Assembly (NCBI GenBank): GCA_947095535.1
Contig: OX352772.1
Coordinates: forward strand, 51,479,445 to 51,543,444
Source: Poecilobothrus nobilitatus
Taxonomy: Eukaryota > Arthropoda > Insecta > Diptera > Dolichopodidae
Length of the DNA: 64,000 bases
Reading direction: 5' to 3'
In this document: positions 46,901 to 59,289 of the stretch, one piece after another
Layout of the letters: each line of letters starts with the position of its first letter
Numbering within the stretch: the stretch's first letter is position 1
Notes under the pieces: model-generated
Database searches by the model: none
The model's input: the letters and a program-made list of their open reading frames with translations, nothing else
What the model was told of the DNA's origin: nothing
Translations under genes and position numbers: made by a program

Positions 46901-48865
46901 AAGATATCTTTTGAAAAGAACGTGATCGGAAATTCAAATTGTTTTTTCTAAGATTTATACACTATTATTTTAACATTTTATAGGTTTTTTTTTCCGAAAT
47001 AAATTAAAATGAAATTTTAATATTGTGAATATTTTGAAGATTTTTTTACTAATTTGATTTAAATTATTTTTATTAGTTAGAAAAGTTAAAACAAAAATGA
47101 ATGTAAGTTGTTTTTTAAAATATAATAAAAGATTTATTTAAATGATTTAGGTTTTGTTTTTTTAGATAATGGGGCTTTTTTAAGCTTTAAACTAATGAAT
47201 TAATGAATTTTGATAATTTTTACAGGAAAATTGTCATAACTTCGTTTTAATTACTTCTATTTAATTTGTATAGAAGATTTTTAACTTTGAGATTGTGGGT
47301 TACATCATATCTTTTTCTTCTGATCGGTTTTATGTATAGAAAATAATTAAAAAAGAAAATATGGAAAAAATTATTAAAGTTCTTGAATAGTATTTAAGAA
47401 AGTGGAAAATATCCAAGCAAATTGCAATCAATTTTTATTAAGTTTTAAAAACCTTTTCATTAAAAACTATATATTTCTTTCAAATTGACGACAGTGATAT
47501 TTTTAGATTTACTTAGTTTTCTAAAAGATTTTAGATTAGATTTGAAATAACAAAATCAAAAATGCTAAAATTTAAAAAACGTTTCCACAAAAATAAATGT
47601 ACTAATTTAGGACGGTCTAGCAAAAGAACCTCGTTAAAAACTGCATTGGTGACAAAGTTCACAAATAAAAATACAAAAGTCAAAATACACAAATTCAAAA
47701 ATGTGCAATGAATATTCGGGAAAACCGCTAAATAAACCCCAACTAAAAATTTTTAACCAACCCTAAAGTCCTTCCTAATTCACTTCTAAAAATGAAATCA
47801 AAACTGAGAAAACCCCTTATGAAAATTGGGGACACCTACCAAAACAAAATAATTTTGCAAATGAAATAATATCTTCTAAAATTATTATGAACAGAATATA
47901 CATGATTATATATTTTTGAATTTAAAATTTTTGAAAATAGCCTGTTTTACACAAATATTAATACAATTCAAAGTTAGAAGCAGTTGTTGGGATGATATTC
48001 GATTTTATTTTGAGCGATTATTTCAATATATTGATGAATATTTCATTTTGAATATGAATCTTAATAAAATATTCTTCTATTTTCTAGAGCGCTATTTTGT
48101 TTGGTTTTAGGGATTATTACGTGTGGAGGCTATTTTGGTGTATAAGTATATTTATTATTTGTTTTTTAATTGATTTTTTATGTCAAAGGGACAAAATTCA
48201 TTTCTGGTAGTAGAATCGTTACTGAAGATAAAAAAAGTGGAATATTTCGAATAAGTGTTAACTTAGATAATGTAAAAAAAGGTTTACATAAACGCTTTAT
48301 TAGCTTTCAGTTTGATCTAAATTTGCTACTAAATTTTTGAAAAGACTTGTGAACCGGAAATGAATAACAAATTATGTTGAATTTACCATAAAATATACTT
48401 ATTCTGTTAACTAAAGCTTTCAGTAAACACAATAAGTATTTTTTTCCCTTTATCTTACTTCTTCAAAGTAGACATAAATTTTATACATAGATTCGGTATC
48501 GCATTAGCTTTACACTATTTTTTTTTATTAATTTTAGTATTGAACTCTTTAATGTTCCTCAAGGTCTTTTAATTTTCTTTTTTGACCTTAGAATGGAATC
48601 TTGTGACAAGAATTAGCATTTGATTTTATTTACCTTCTAAGTTTTCAGTTTCTTCTCTTTATCAATAAATATATAAGACAGTGGACACTATAGGATCTTG
48701 TTGATGATCCATAGGCTTTTATTTTTTGATAGATATAAGCGATTTATTTGCAGATATGATGATTGAACTATCTGTATTTTATTCAGATTTTTGGTTCTTT
48801 TAAGCCATTTTTAAAGTTAAAGTTAGTTAGAATAATGAAATTTTAACCATTAGTAGGTCTAATGA
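43920..48865. other. AT-rich gene-free stretch
   Basis: No gene supported. Weak coding-like text at about 45640-45790 (…LIEVFRDSHPPSRKTF…, later KCDICVKE) may be a transposase remnant. A (GAT)n run lies near 46203-46218. Confidence 0.45.
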
Positions 48866-48869
48866 AAAA

Positions 48870-49290
48870 ATTAATGTTGTAGAACAACCTTTCCTGTTTT
48901 TAAATGTGTATATCTCAAGTCCTGTTTAACATTTTTTGCAGAAAAGTCCTCAAAATTGCAGAAAAGCCCTATTTTCAAATGTATATATCTCAGGTTCTGT
49001 GTAGTAGTTTTACAATCTAAAAACACTAGACCAAAACTTTTCCAACCTTTATAAAACAGTATCACAATTATGCAATATTTTGCAATTTACTATTTAAATT
49101 TACCGTTACGCGAAAATAAATTTTTGTAAGAATTTTCTTCCTTCATAACTCCGGGATGCTTTTAGTTGAAACTTTAAAATTTTAAGAGAAGCAAGATTTT
49201 TTAGAATTAGTGTCTCAGAAAAGTTTTTCTGCATCACCCCCTGTTTAACAGCTATTAAAGCTCAAAAATTCAAACAATCAATGAAACAAA
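48870..49290 (+). mobile_element. Helentron/DINE-1-like internal fragment
   Basis: Carries TTTAAATTTACCGTTACGCG (49095), then 'cttccttcataactccgggatg', and ATCACCCCCTGTTTAACAGC followed by TTAAAGCTCAAAAATTCAA, in the same order as 32475-32665 in the intact copy. A 'aaatgtgtatatctca' block occurs twice upstream (48903, 48978). Ends missing. Confidence 0.65.
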
Positions 49291-50486
49291 AAATGAACAA
49301 CTCTGTACTTTTAAATTTCAATTTTATCATCATTTGTACTCATTCTGTGCTGAAATTTGAATTATGCGCCTTGATTTATGTAATTATTTCTAACTGAATT
49401 CAATATTATTTTGTTTTTCAGTATTTTGTTGTCTAAGTATAGGTATACTAATTTTTTTATAAATCTTCTTAAGGGTATAAATTTAACCTTTAAGTTTTAA
49501 TTTAACGAAAAGTAGTTGAATTTTTTATTTGGTTTTTATTTTTTATTAAAAATAGCTTAATTAAATATTGTATTAAACATGTTTAAATATGGACAACAAC
49601 TACTTGTTATTTAAATGTATAATTTAATAAATGACAAATATGGTTGTATTTTAATTTTAATTGCATGCGATTACTTACAGAAAATTTTAATGATACAAAA
49701 AATATAATTCTTTTTCCTTTTTTAACTCAATTTATACGTGCATACATGTATAAAAAAAAATTTTTTTTTTTGTTTTTTAATCTGGTAAAAAACTTTGAAC
49801 GTAAATCTTTAAAACAAAAAAAAAAAATTTAAAAAAAAAAATCTAAAAAATTAAATTAAAGTATACTGCAAAAACCAAAATTAACTGATGACCAACTAAC
49901 AACCATATAACCATTATAAAATTCCACGAAATTCCATGAAAAACAAAAAAAAAAAAAAATAAATAACAAAATAAGAAATTAAAAAAATTGGGTTTTTCTG
50001 ACCATGATTTTATAAAAGTATAACAACAAACAAGAAAACAGCATTTTTCCCCAAATTGAATATCTAACGAGAATCAAAATACATTTAAGCATACATACAT
50101 ACATAGAGTGGTAGTGTACAATCATATTATATATATACAATCTTTAACAATATTTTATAAGTAAACGATGACTACCATCAATATCATTAGTATTATTATA
50201 TATTCAATAAGATTTTGGTTGAATAATTTTGTTGAAAGCCCTTTTAAAACCTTATATCAGGTTAAATGAATTTAACGAAAAATCAGTTTCCTCCGGCGTG
50301 TAGAAGAAATTTTTTAGGAAATTTTATTGCATTTTTATTTTTAACCTTTCTGTAATGCAATTCGGTGGGACTAAAAAAACAAAAAACAAGCATCTCCAAA
50401 ATATTTTGATTTCTATTTTTTTTGTTTTTGAATAAAATATAATATGTATGTATATATGTAGCTACATATGTACATACATATACTGA
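49290..50486. other. AT-rich gene-free stretch
   Basis: Nothing supported besides A/T runs and ACATACATACATA tracts. Confidence 0.5.
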
Positions 50487-50496
50487 TTTTTATTCA
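50487..50496. repeat. 10-bp target site duplication, left copy
   Basis: TTTTTATTCA abuts the left end of the element and is repeated at 51698-51707. Confidence 0.75.
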
Positions 50497-51697
50497 GGGC
50501 AGGGTCAAAAGTCCCATAGCCAAAAGTCCTTACTTCTGTGAGACAAAAGTCCCAAAGACTGTTGACTTACCACACTAAGACAAAAGTTCCAAAAAAAAAA
50601 AGATCAAAAATCCCTTGGGACTTCTGGCTTATCGAAGTGAGTTAAAGGTTCCAATTTAGTTTTTATAATGATAATAATTCATAATGCAATAACATCGTTT
50701 AGACTAAACTTTAATTTACACCCCGGCCAACTATAAAATAAGATATCTACATTTATTTTCCATATTCCGGCCAGTCCTGATCTATACATATGTATGTATC
50801 TATATCTATTGAGAGAGATTTTATAGTCGGTTGCGAAATCATATTTGCCGCTTTTTCCAGAATATATGCATATGTATATATGAGATTCTGAATTACGAGC
50901 GAATTTAGAATTAAAAATTTTTATATACATTCTGGAAAAAGCGTATAAACCTGATTTTGTAACCAACTCTAATATCCCTCCTAATTCAGAATCTCATATA
51001 TACATGTATATACATATTCTGAAAATGGCGTATAACCCTGATTCTGTGAGTAACTCTAAAATCTCTTCTAATTCAGAATCTCACATATACATTCGGAATC
51101 TCCCTTTTTCCAAAATGTATATATAAATGAATTAGGAGAGATTTTAGAGTTGGTTACGAAATCAGAGGTATAACCCTTTTCCAATTTTTTTTTAAATATG
51201 ATATGTGTATGCAATATTCTAAATTAGGAAGAATTTTAAAGTTGAAATTAAAATCAGTATAACTCTTTACAAAATATTTATATACATATGCACATGCGCA
51301 ATTCTGAATTAAAAGGGTTTTTGGAAGTGGATTTAAAATCAGAGTTATTCGCTTTTTCCAAAATATGTATGCTCAAGATTCTGAATTAGAAGGGTTTTAG
51401 AGGTGGATTCAAAATCAGAGATATTCGCCTTTTACAGAATATTTGTATGATATTAATATGCGAGATTCTGAATTAGGAAGGATTTTATATATACATATAT
51501 ATACCTATATGTACCTATACATATATAGTTTGTCTAAAAGGCAAATTTTGATTTTTGTTGGCAAAATTATTTTCTACTTCAATTTTGAACTCACTTTAGT
51601 GAGACAAGAGTCCCATTAAAAAAAGGCCAGAAGTCCCATTGGGATTTCTATCCTTATCCAATGAGACTTGTGACCATGGGATTTTTGACCCTGCACC
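50497..51697. mobile_element. Long inverted-repeat (foldback/MULE-like) element, about 1.2 kb
   Basis: The left end GGGCAGGGTCAAAAGTCCC is matched by the reverse complement of the right end GGTGCAGGGTCAAAAATCCC; the inverted similarity extends roughly 150 bases with repeated (C)AAAAGTCCCA motifs and CTTGGGACTTCTGGC / CAATGGGACTTCTGGC. A 10-bp duplication flanks it. The interior is made of units of about 85-100 bp (GATTCTGAATTAGGA…TTTTAGAGTTGGTTACAAAA… GCTTTTTCCAGAATAT), inverted at about 50930-51060 and direct at about 51120-51490. No coding. The 9-10-bp duplication suggests MULE or foldback-type transposition. Confidence 0.75.
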
Positions 51698-51707
51698 TTT
51701 TTATTCA
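51698..51707. repeat. 10-bp target site duplication, right copy
   Basis: TTTTTATTCA, identical to 50487-50496. Confidence 0.75.
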
Positions 51708-54700
51708 TATTATTGTATATGTTATAAATATATTAAAAAATATACATTAACAGTACATAAGATAATAATTTAAAAAAATGCAATTGGGAAGCCGACATTT
51801 TTCGGATTAAGTTGATACGAAATATTGTTTTAAGCGTTACTAAATTTTATGTTGAATCTGTTGTCGTAAAGCCATTTCTCAAAAATACTTTTTAATAAAA
51901 AAGCAATACATAATCAATAAAAATATCAATAACAAAAAAATTATGCCAAATGTCCTATTAGTCACAAAGTTTGTTTCTATTCGACAAAATATGTCATACA
52001 GTTAGAATAAGAGTGATTAAAATTTGCAAAGACATTTTTTAAAAACATTTCTGCTTCGTGTTCTAAAAGCACTGCACTACCACAAGCACTACCTAATTAT
52101 TTTAAGTTTAATATGAAAAATGCTTCTATACTCGAAATTTCGGTTAAAAAAATATAAAACTTATTATATATAGTAATTTGTTCAACATTACAGTTGTAAT
52201 TGTTCCAAGTCAAGTTTTAAAAAAAGCAAGGAAGGAAGGAAGGCAGTATGAGTTAATAGCCTTTTTAGAAATGTAGATTTTCTTTTTTATTTTCAAGATT
52301 TTACTTAAACTTCATGATGGACGGTGTAAAATATAAACACAAAAAGAGCACAGGTGACAACATCAAAAGCGACATAACTGACAAAGGCAACACAACTTTA
52401 AAAAATCATTTCAAAAACTTCTCGTTTATGAAGTATGTATACATACTTAATTTAGAAACGACTCTTCAGTAACAGATCAATTTTGGAGGATTTATTTAGT
52501 TGTTTTAAGGTTTTCACAATTGTAATTCTATACACTACTTAAGAAAAAAACAAAAATAAATTTTGAAAATATAAATATTTACAAGTATTAGCTTAGTAAT
52601 GGAATAATGTAATAATATCAGTGAGAGAAAGGACTTTACGAAATATCTCAGCATTTCTAAAATGAAAATAATGCGGCACAAATTGAAAAAACATTTTTTG
52701 GACTTATTTCATTTAAGTAAAAATATTTCATTATGAAAAACTCAGTGCACAATTTAAAAATTTTATTTTATTTTTGCGAATTCATTTTATTGTGTGCGGG
52801 ACTCATTTCATATTTTAATTTTACGGATATTTTCCATTTGTAATATCTCCGTAATCTGTCCGGAGTTATTTAATTTTTTCAGTGCGAATATTATTCTTGC
52901 AAAGGTATAATAATAAAAGGAGAAGTTATAATAATAAAAGGAGTAAAGGAGAAAAAACAAAAGGATAAAACATTAGTAATGTTATTTCTAATAAGAAGTT
53001 TTTATAAAAATTTCAAAACATCTGTTCTATGTTGGAAAGAATCGATTAACAATCATATTTTATTTGTATAGGTATCTAGTTCTAATAGTTAGAAAAGTAT
53101 ATAAAATATATAAGATAAATCTTATACTTATACATATACTTAACACCGTTATGGTGATCCTAAACCTTATAAAATAGTAAATTTATGTTTTTAATTTTGA
53201 ATCAACGCAGTCCTCAAAAGAATATCCAGTCCAGAATGAAATTAGAGTTTGAAAGAAAGGTACTAAAAAAAATGTTGTCTTTTAATTTTTTTTTTTTTGA
53301 CATTATTCAATTATTTGGCACTTGACTTTTTATAGGAACCGCAAAAAGTTAAAAGTTAATACCATTTTTAATCAGATAAAAAGAGATTTAATATAGATCA
53401 GTTTTATATTTGGTTGGCACAAAACATCACCTTTTTTCAATCAATTTTTAGATTAAATATAGATTTTTTCTGAGATTTACCCTTCTTTTTCTATATCTCA
53501 TACATTATGTATATTTTTTATAATGTCATTTGTTTGTTGACATTTTGTTAAAGACAATGAAAATGTCATACCTTATACATACTTTCTTGTAAATCAATAA
53601 AAACAAAAATAAAAGTTAATTTCATTTTCACTTATTTCAAATGAATATGGAATAAAAAAAAGCACTTAAAATGTAAAAATTCCAATTGAAATCAACATTA
53701 AATAACTTTTTTTACGGGAACAAAACCACACCATTTGTTGGTAAATGCTTACATAGAATTTAATACATTTCTTCAAGTTAAATTTGACAGCTGACTGCGC
53801 ATTAGAGAGCAAACAGTTACTTTGATTTAAAATCTTAATTCGAACTTGAAAGTTTAGTTTCATTAATGTGCATTATTTTTTTTTTTGTTTGTAAAATAAA
53901 AAGTAAGTTTTGCATCATTCTAATTGGTTCAAAAATTTAAAAAGAAAAAAAAAAAAATTGTTAAAGATTGCGAAAAGAGAAAAAGAGTTATGTGTGAACC
54001 AAAAAAACTGGTTTAATTTTAACTGGAAATCAGCATTCTTTAAAAATGAATTTTAGCGATCGTTTTTTTTTTTGTTTTTTGTTTTTTATTTTATTTTTAT
54101 TTTTTTTTTTATTGTTATTATTGTTGAGTTGGAAACTTTGGTTGTTTTGTGTGAATGATTATAAAGAGGAAACGAATGAAAATTAAAGTAATTTTTGAAT
54201 ATTTATTTACTTTTGATTCTTTCATGGATTTGTTACTTAGCTCTTAGGGTTTTCTTTTTTTGTTGTTTTTTTTTTTTTTTTTGAGAATTTGTGTGAATTG
54301 CGAACTTTATAATAATAAAAAAAAATATTTTGTAATAACTAAATGAAGTTTTCTTTATGAATTAATCTGGTCTACTTTGGGTTATAATTGGTAAGGTAAT
54401 TTTAAATTTATAAATTTATTTCTTTTTAGTTTAAAATATAACGGTAAATTAGATATGTTATAAAAATATATTTAATTAATATTATAAATCAACAAAAGAT
54501 AATTGAAAAGTTAAAACTTTGTGAATAAATAGAATATCTTAAAGAGTATTACAATATGTACTATATATTATCTATTTAAATATTGTAAACTGTAAAGGAT
54601 GAAGCGTTTAAATATATTTTTAAATTTCATTCATTGGGGCAAAAATAAAAAGGATCCGAAATTATATATTGTAATAATTGTATTAATGTTTTTAATAATC

Positions 54701-54740
54701 TTATGTCTTATAGTTTACTTACTTCTTTAATAAGCGTTAC
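51708..54740. other. AT-rich gene-free stretch
   Basis: A small duplication of ATAATAATAAAAGGAG lies near 52907-52942. No gene supported. Confidence 0.5.
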
Positions 54741-55370
54741 AGACCTTGAAGATTTTGAACCTAACTCAACACATACTTTATGGTTTTTTATGATTTTGAG
54801 CAGTTTCTCTCTAGAGATGTGAATTTTTCTGATATCCACCAATGTTGCACTACTCCAACGATGGTTCAGTTATTCTCGATATCTTACGCCATTAGTTTTC
54901 GATTCATAAGTCCTCTTTCCTGGAGCCATACTCTTATACTTTATTTTTTAGAAAATACCTTTAATTCATAGAGTTATCAAGATGGCCAAATACAGCTTAT
55001 GGAAATTCATTTATTATGCGCACTTCTCATTTCTGGAACTATATACCATCTATATACCATCACATGTGTTCCCTAAAGTTAGTAATTCATATATGTACGA
55101 TTTACTTAAGTTTAAAAGGAACATTAACATCTTTCTTCAAAATATCCCTCCAAATTTTCCTACCTATCCCCCATAATCCCAAATTTCCCAATTCCAATTT
55201 CCTCAATCATCCTTCCCACATCCCTATCCCCAAAACCAAGCTGTAAAGGTTCCATCCTAAAGTTTGGTTTTAAAAGGAGGGTGGTTTTGGTTGGTTAAAC
55301 TCCAACACTACCCTGAAGAACCACGTGCATTTCCTCTTGGTGACTTTCGAGTTTTCCACCAACCCTCGTA
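54740..55370. other. Less AT-rich island of unknown nature
   Basis: Composition rises, most clearly at 55140-55370, with C-rich runs (TCCCAATTCC, CACATCCCTATCCCC) and then GTTGGTTAAACTCCAACACT, CCTGAAGAACCACGTGCATT and TCGAGTTTTCCACCAACCC. Short plus-strand open frames exist (54780-54971, 54982-55176) but have no recognisable domain. It may be an untranslated end of a retroelement. Confidence 0.35.
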
Positions 55371-55379
55371 AAAAAAAAA

Positions 55380-56760
55380 ATAAATTCAGATACTATTAAT
55401 TCATTTTGTGTAAAAAGGATCCTTGGACAATTCAGAATATAATATCATTTATGCAATAATATAATACTTAATATATTCTGTATATATCTAATATAATACT
55501 AATAAAATAACTAAGTATATATAGAATACCATCTAATTATACAGAATTAAGGAAATCGATTGGCTTATTTCTTTATAAGTGTCATATAGGTATTTAGTAT
55601 AATCTTTTAAGAGTTTTAATTTTATGTATAGGTTTAGCAAAATAAATTCTTCTTTTAACCTAAAATTTATTATCTTACAAATTTTAATTTATAGTTTTTG
55701 TATCTTCTAAAACAATTTAAAGGTCTCAATTTTTTTTTTTTTTGGTATTACAAACGTTGATTGAAATTTTACAATCCTTTGAACTTATATTCTCCATAAA
55801 AAACCATGATAAGATTATAAAAAAAAAAAAAAAGAATTTATTTCAGTTGCAACATGCAACTAACTGAGGTGATATAATCAAAAATTTATGGTACTATGGC
55901 GGTCCATTCTTATAATGTATATACATATATACAAGTATGTATTATATTATATATTCTACATACTATATAGTTTAGAAAATAAGTATGTTACCAGACGCCG
56001 ACGACCGGTAAGCGCGTGTTAATTTTAACTATAAACACGTTATATTTGAACTTTAAATAAAAATAATAATGAAATTTTTTTTTTTTTTTAATATTTTAAA
56101 TAACTTGGATATAATAAAAATTTGTTTAAGTAATGGACATTCATTTCTTTATTTTCTATGTTTTTTTTTTGTTTCTTTTTTATTTTTCTCATTTATTACA
56201 AATTAATGACTTTTTATAAAATTTAATATATGAATTGATGGTGATGGTAGGTAGGTATGACATATAACAAGTCAGTCAGTCATTTCTGCTAACTTTTCAA
56301 TCATTTTTTTTTTTGTTTCGTTTTTTAATTTTTGTAATATATTAAAAACTTATGAAATAAAAAAATAAAAAAAATCGAATTAAACATGTTATAAGAATTT
56401 TGATATGCATTTTTAATGAATTTTATAAACATGATATATCTTTAAGATATAAATAATTGGCTGATTAAGAAAAACCGAAAAAATAAAAATTTCGTGTAAA
56501 GAAAAGTTAAAGTTGTTGAAATTAATTAAAAGTAATTTTTTCTCTTTTTTTGGGTGAAAACTGTAACACTCCTTAATATTTTGTTACAGTTTATAAATGT
56601 TAAGTTGTTAAAATAATTTCTCCTTTTTAAGATTGAAACCGTTACCTAAGAATTATATAATATACATACATATACATATAAATGTTTTTAATTTCTTAAA
56701 ATGATTTTTAACGGTATTCGGTTAGGTAATTACAATAACAAATTCGTAAAAAAGTTGAAG
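55380..56760. other. AT-rich gene-free stretch
   Basis: A small GC-rich island at about 55991-56017 (ACGCCGACGACCGGTAAGCG) contains a donor-like GTAAGC but no supportable exon. Confidence 0.45.
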
Positions 56761-56764
56761 ATTA

Positions 56765-56840
56765 TCTGGATGGCACAGTGGTTAGAACTTCGATCTCTTA
56801 TTTGGTATACTGATTTTCATGGCGATGAAAATCAGAAGTT
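56765..56840 (+). mobile_element. tRNA-like (SINE) fragment joined to a Helentron copy
   Basis: TCTGGATGGCACAGTGGTTAG resembles a tRNA A-box region (TRGCNNAGYNGG). A worn B-box-like AAGTTTGAACAAG follows about 60 bases on. The Helentron sequence begins directly afterwards. A chance match cannot be excluded. Confidence 0.35.
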
Positions 56841-57190
56841 TGAACAAGAAACTTAAACCGGCTGCTCTAGACCAACCAAAGTTTACAAAAGTTTTTGGCA
56901 TGTACCAACGACACCACAAAAATTTCAGATACCTAGCTTCAATAGACACTGTGTTATTTTCATTTAAAAAGAGAAGTTGTATGGCAGCTACGCGAACCTG
57001 TTGTACCATCTCAACCAAAACTTTACAGATGCTGTTGTCCTTTAATTCGACACAATTTTGAAAAATTTCTGATACCTAGCTTCAATAGATACTGAGTTAT
57101 TTCCATATAAAGAAAGAAGTTTAAGATTTCACAAACGTAATGGCAAATTTATTACAGGTACCCTTGAACATAGTTCATACAGGTATAATT
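56840..57190 (-). mobile_element. Helentron/DINE-1-like fragment, subfamily 1
   Basis: The minus strand starts with a worn ATACCTGTATGAACTATG, then TAATAAATTTGCCATTACGT, deletes the microsatellite part, and continues with the two 'ataactcagtatctattgaagctaggtatcagaaat' blocks, CATACAACTTCTCTTTTTAA-like text and TTGGTCTAGAGCAGCCGGTT, as in 29130-29400. Ends at the tRNA-like fragment. Confidence 0.75.
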
Positions 57191-58130
57191 AAAACAAAAT
57201 ATAAACAAATAGAATTGTATCAATTTCAATTGTTTAAGAAAATGTAGGAAATTTCCTGGCTTTTTTACAAGATTTAAGTTAACTTTCTAACATGGATTTG
57301 AGAAGCTTTTAAAACTTCTTTCGTCAGAGTTATATCATCGTAACACAAATCTATGGGAACTTAACATCATTTTTTAATGTTTATGTTTCCTACATTTTGA
57401 AGATACACTACGAACCTAGAGTTAAACCTTCAATAAAAAAAAAAATCAATATCAATTTAAGATATTTTACGTGTGATAAAGCCTAGTATTGTCTCCCGAA
57501 TTAATTGAATACGAATTTATTTAAATTCTAATAAAGATAGTATATATATTCACAATACAGTCTGCCCAATATCCTTATCCATTATCTACAATCTTGTTTT
57601 AATATACTGGTACATATCTGATGCAAGCACATTTATCAATCTTTAACAATTAAACAAAATGAAATACATTGTAGAAAAAATGAAATACATTGTAGACCAG
57701 TTAAATATTATTGAAGGAAGAACAAAACACTCCTGAAAAAAAAACCCAAGCTATAATTATATAGGAATGTAATGTTAATATTCATTATTATTTTGTCTTG
57801 TTCTGAATCTTTTTAACTATACTTATATAGTTGAAGGTATACGAAAAGTTTTAACACTTTAATTTTATGTTTTTACATTTAAAGTTATAGATAAACCTTT
57901 TACAAATTTAAAATTAAATTATTTCTTCAATCTGAGCTGACTATAAATTGCATGTATAGCTACTTATAGTATTAAAAATTATTGTTTGATGACTAAAACA
58001 ATGTGTTAAGGTATTTCACACTAAACATTCGTTCTTTTAAGGATAATTTTATTATACATACTTATATCACAATTTATATCATTAACTATCGTTTTGTGAT
58101 AGTGATTGGCTGATATGTTTCTATATATAT
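57190..58130. other. AT-rich gene-free stretch
   Basis: Short duplication GAAATACATTGTAGA near 57660-57695. Nothing else supported. Confidence 0.5.
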
Positions 58131-58902
58131 TTTTATACCCGTACGATAAGAATCGGATATATTAAATTGCTCCTTCGTTTGTAACACCTTGAAATAAGCT
58201 AGCTAGATATACCTTCAAAGGTATGGATCGGATCAAAATCAAATTCTAAGTCGATTAAGCTTTATCCGTCCGTCCGTCAACAATATAACTCAAAAACTAA
58301 GAAAGCTAGAGTCTTAAAATTAACACAAAATATTCGTACAACAATTTGTAGTTTCCCTATTTTGAAATAGAGGCATGAAATTTTAACTGCTGATAGATAT
58401 CATAAAAATATTAATTTTATTTTTAATAACTTTTTTCTGTAGCCCCACCCGATACGGAGCTACAGCCTCTGAAACTTTGAAAAAGCTTTATTTTTAAATT
58501 GTTATAACACAAACTGTATAAGGTATACCTTCATTTGAAAACGCCAAACGATTACTCCTTTTATTAGCTTTAAAAATATATATGCAATAAATATATGCTT
58601 GTGGCATACGGTGTCTTAATTTACCGTTATGTGGAACTCAAATTTTGCTAAATTCTTGATTCCTTCTTTTCTTCCAAACGGTTTAAGTTAAAAAATTGTG
58701 AAATTTTGAGAGAAGTTAGGTCTTTGAAAATAAGTATGAGTCATTTCAGAAAATATCGCCCCCGTTTCGGAGCTGTTTGGGGTCAAAAACTAAAAAATTC
58801 CTTATTTTTAAGCACCTGTAACTTGAACACCAGTCCAAATTTACTACGGATATCGTACGGGTATCTAAGAGTTGACAAAGGCAACTGTATTCTTCCTCGT
58901 TT
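58131..58902 (+). mobile_element. Helentron/DINE-1-like element, complete, 772 bp
   Basis: Perfect 14-bp subterminal inverted repeats: ATACCCGTACGATA at 58135-58148 and TATCGTACGGGTAT at 58851-58864. The 3' hairpin AGTTG-ACAAAGG-CAACT (58870-58886) follows, with the terminus CTTCCTCGTTT. Inside are GCTAGATATACCTTCAAAGG, the microsatellite CCGTCCGTCCGTC, GTAGCCCCACCCGATACGGA, TTTACCGTTATGTGGAACTC and CACCTGTAACTTGAACACC. It follows the 31983 copy closely for most of its length. No coding capacity; it would depend on a Helitron-type protein from elsewhere. Confidence 0.9.
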
Positions 58903-59285
58903 ATATTTCTTTTAATTATTGATTTTATTTAATTTAGAATTTTAATCTAGGTCTAGGTCTAGACTCTTAATTAAGCTGATTTAATTCAAAATAAATCAAT
59001 TTCCAGGTCTTATAAACTAACTGATTTAAATAAAATGATATCCTACAATCAATGTTTCATTATTTTAACCATATGTAAAGTGGTATTTCATTAGTTTTTA
59101 TATAGGTTCAAAGGTACATTTTGAAGTTTTTTCTATTTGTTTTAATTATATTAAAACAATTTATTTTTGTTAAATTCTCTTAGGCTTTTTTAATTAAAAA
59201 CAAGGCCTGTAAAGGAATGTAAAACTACTGTATAAGGTTTTTAAAGGCGTATATTATCCAAATCAAGAGATATTTTTTTTAATTT
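58903..59285. other. AT-rich gene-free stretch
   Basis: Nothing supported. Confidence 0.5.
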
Positions 59286-59289
59286 TAAG

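Noticed and set aside
55983..56020. ACGCCGACGACCG between an AG and a GTAAGC donor, like a microexon
   Set aside because: Thirteen bases with no frame context or partner exons.
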